The notes under the pieces: generated by a model | Told to the model about the DNA's origin: nothing | The model's input: only the letters and a program-made list of their open reading frames with translations | Database searches by the model: none | Shown: positions 61,962 to 64,000 of the stretch, one piece after another | Layout: each line of letters begins with the position of its first letter | How positions within the stretch are numbered: position 1 is the stretch's first letter | Translations under genes and position numbers: made by a program | From: Boletus sp. NGJ | Lineage: Eukaryota > Basidiomycota > Agaricomycetes > Boletales > Boletaceae | Direction of reading: 5' to 3' | NCBI GenBank assembly: GCA_019096195.1 | Contig: JAGTXK010000122.1 | Span: forward strand, 151,627 to 215,626 | Length of the DNA stretch: 64,000 bases

Positions 61962-62076
61962 TGTTATGACTATCTCAGGTAGAGATAGGCATTAACTTGG
62001 ATGGTCAAGTAGTGACTGGCTACTGGTGTTCAAGAATGTAGCAGCTAAGCTATGAGACAAAGGTTCCCTAGGTATA
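61962..62076 (-). repeat. Possible 5' LTR piece, interrupted by Tc1 copy 2
   Basis: Begins TGTTATGAC on the plus strand, which would be the 3' end of a minus-strand 5' LTR next to gag. It is cut at 62,076 by the Tc1 insertion and may continue from 63,675. The outer end was not found. Confidence 0.35.
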
Positions 62077-63672
62077 CAGTGACTCCAAAAACCCTTCCCA
62101 TGCTCACCCTCAATGTGGTGCGCTTCATGCACCACCACACACTGTGGGAATTTCGCTTAGCTTTGGTGGAGTTATAAATAGTACATACTCTTGGCTATGA
62201 GAGTGCCACCTAAGTCATGTGATTTGGTCCACAGGCTGTGGAGATATGATCAATGTGAAACAGTAATACCATGGAAAGAGTTTTTTCACTTTTGAACTGA
62301 TGACTAGGATCTTGGTCAAATCATATCATATTTGCCATTGTTTGTTCATGCAAATAAAGATATACATATAAATAGCATGTCTGAGCTTAAAAAAGTTCAC
62401 ACACTTCTTGATTCTCAACCACCACCATGGTCAAATCCCTCTCCTTTCCCCAACAAAGCACTATTCTCTCTTTGCTTGATTCTGGCTGCTCTGGTGAAGC
62501 CATTGCCAACCAAACTGGTGTCAGCCCTTCTGCCATATCCAAGCTTCGCTCCAAAGAGCGCTCTGCCCTTCCCAAAGCTCCTGGGAGTCGTTCTTCCAAA
62601 GCTTTCTCCCACCAACATTCGTCATGCCCAACATCTAATCACCTCTGGGAAAGCTGAAAATGCTGTCCAAGTAACCAAAGCCCTTACCAATATCATTAAC
62701 CAACCCCTTTCTACCAATACTGTCTGCCTCCACTTGAAGAAAGCTGGTATGAAAGCTGTGGTGAAGTCCAAACATCTCCTTCTCTCTGCTAGGCATTGCA
62801 AGGCTCACTTGGATTTTGCCTATGCACATAAGGATTGGACTATGGAGGATTGGAAGAAGGTGATATGGTCTGATGAGACCAAAATCAATCACCTAGGGTC
62901 AGATGGGCATAAATGGGCATGGAAGAGGGCAGGTGAGGGGCTGAGTGATAGGCTGGTGGATGGAACCCTCAAGTTTGAAGGAGGTTCTCTGATGATGTGG
63001 GGCTGTATGACTTGGGAGGGAGTTGGCTTTGCTACTAAGATTGATGGTAGGATGGATGGGGACCTCTACCTTCAAATTTTGAAGGTCGAGCTTCAGCAAA
63101 CCCTGGAGTATTATGGTCTCAATCCTCCTAACATCATCTTTCAGCAGAACAATGACCCCAAGTATACCTGCAGGCTGGTCAAGAACTGGCTAGAGGAGCA
63201 AGAATTCAGTACTATGGTGTGGCTCAACCCTATTGAACATCTCTGGAGTTGTCTGAAGAGGAGCCTTGCAAAGCATGAAAACCCCCCTAATGGAATTCAT
63301 AAATTGTGGGAAAGGGTTCAAGTGGAGTGGGATAGGATGCCAGTGGAGGAGTGTCAGAAATTGATTGAAAGCATGCCTAGGAGGATTCAGGCAGTGCTTA
63401 GAGCAAAAGGAGGCTATACCAAGTACTGATAATATCCAAATACCCTTTTCAATTCAAAAGTGAAAAAGCCCTTTCTATGGTATTACTGTTTCATATTGAC
63501 CATATCTCCACAGCCTGTGGACCAAATCACATGACCTAGGAAGCAATCTCGTAGCCAAGAGTATGTACTATTCATAACTCCACCAAAGCTAAGCGGAATT
63601 CCCACAGTGTGTGGTGGTGCGCTTTGCACACCACTTTGAGGGTTAGCATGGAAAGAGTTTTTGGAGTCACTG
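62077..63672 (+). mobile_element. Tc1/mariner element, copy 2 (1,596 bp)
   Basis: TA on both sides, CAGTGACTCCAAAAACCC at the left and its inverse at the right. Nearly identical to copy 1 at 20838 over its whole length but 21 bp shorter, mostly because of an 18-bp deletion in the transposase. Confidence 0.93.
62427..63429 (+). pseudogene. Tc1 transposase, copy 2, catalytic Asp lost
   Basis: Same protein as copy 1, starting MVKSLSFPQQSTILSLL. One extra A near 62,598 shifts the frame after the first ~58 codons. The second catalytic Asp is replaced by Asn (QQNNDPK for QQDNDPK, GAC to AAC near 63,150). An 18-bp in-frame deletion near 63,224 removes six residues (PAQSPD) before LNPIEHLW. The C-terminal end is intact to GGYTKY, which copy 1 has lost from its frame. 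Confidence 0.9.
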
Positions 63673-63810
63673 TAGGGTCAAGGGTACAATGACTAGGGTC
63701 TTTCTAGGCATAGGGTCAAGGGTTCAACAACAAGAGTCTTTTTTGTCATATGTAGTTGTGGGCTTGTCTATATAGATGAGGTCACAATGAAGAAGAAGTA
63801 TTCACTCATA

Positions 63811-64000
63811 CAGTGGCTCAAAAAACTGTCCGCATGTTTGGTCATTTTTCACTAAACGCATTATTCCCCAATAACTCCTAACCCTTACCCTAACATATAG
63901 GCGTATGAAATAAAGCACTGACCCTTGGCTTTCTATCCATTAAGGCTTTAAGACATATGAATAAGAATTGATGAACTGGCAGCCATTTCAAAACAATGAC
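63811..64000 (+). mobile_element. Left end of a further Tc1 element, runs off window
   Basis: TA at 63809-63810 then CAGTGGCTCAAAAAACTGTC, matching the terminus of the element at 49,260. The rest lies beyond the window. Confidence 0.7.

Overview
The window comes from a filamentous basidiomycete, most likely an Agaricomycete. Two things point there: the left part has dense genes with many 49-76 nt GT-AG introns, and the right part is filled with mobile-element and domain families typical of mushroom genomes (Plavaka/CACTA-like transposases, DUF6532, DUF6698, chromovirus-type Ty3 elements, Tc1 elements). I cannot fix order or genus from sequence alone.

Positions 1 to about 18,930 form a gene-rich block of ordinary base composition. 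In order it holds: a single-pass membrane protein (minus, cut by the window edge); mitochondrial glutamyl-tRNA synthetase (plus, 12 exons, head-to-head with the first); a UBR1-type N-degron E3 ubiquitin ligase of 1,825 residues (minus, tail-to-tail with the synthetase); TRAPP subunit Trs33/TRAPPC6 (plus, head-to-head with UBR1); a doubtful small gene; a Ser/Pro-rich unknown protein (minus); two doubtful small multi-exon genes; and a Par32/DUF3602-type protein with GRGGSGN repeats (plus). For the synthetase, UBR1, Trs33, the Ser/Pro-rich gene and the Par32-like gene, the exon chains I propose keep phase at every junction and sum to whole codons.

From about 18,930 to the end the sequence becomes AT-rich and every recognisable coding piece belongs to a mobile element or a broken gene. 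A minus-strand Plavaka relic (19.4-25.4 kb) is split by a solo LTR and by a small element that itself carries a Tc1 transposon. A divergent DUF6532 relic, a tandem duplication, a very AT-rich gap and a DUF6698 relic follow. A full-length 8,035-bp Ty3/chromovirus with 896-bp LTRs and a GGCAG target duplication sits in a second Plavaka relic. Two inverted ~1-kb repeats follow, then a captured fragment of the splicing helicase BRR2, a CACTA-like relic, a third Tc1, a second Ty3 relic hit by a Tc1 fragment and a 202-bp MITE, a Zn2Cys6 gene relic, a DDE_3 transposase relic, a third retroelement relic hit by a second Tc1 copy, and the start of one more Tc1 element at the right edge.

No intact autonomous transposase or polyprotein remains in the right part. 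In the 8-kb Ty3 element every premature stop I could place fits a C-to-T or G-to-A transition, which looks like RIP or methylation-linked decay. Subfamily names and exon joins are read by eye and were not confirmed by any search.
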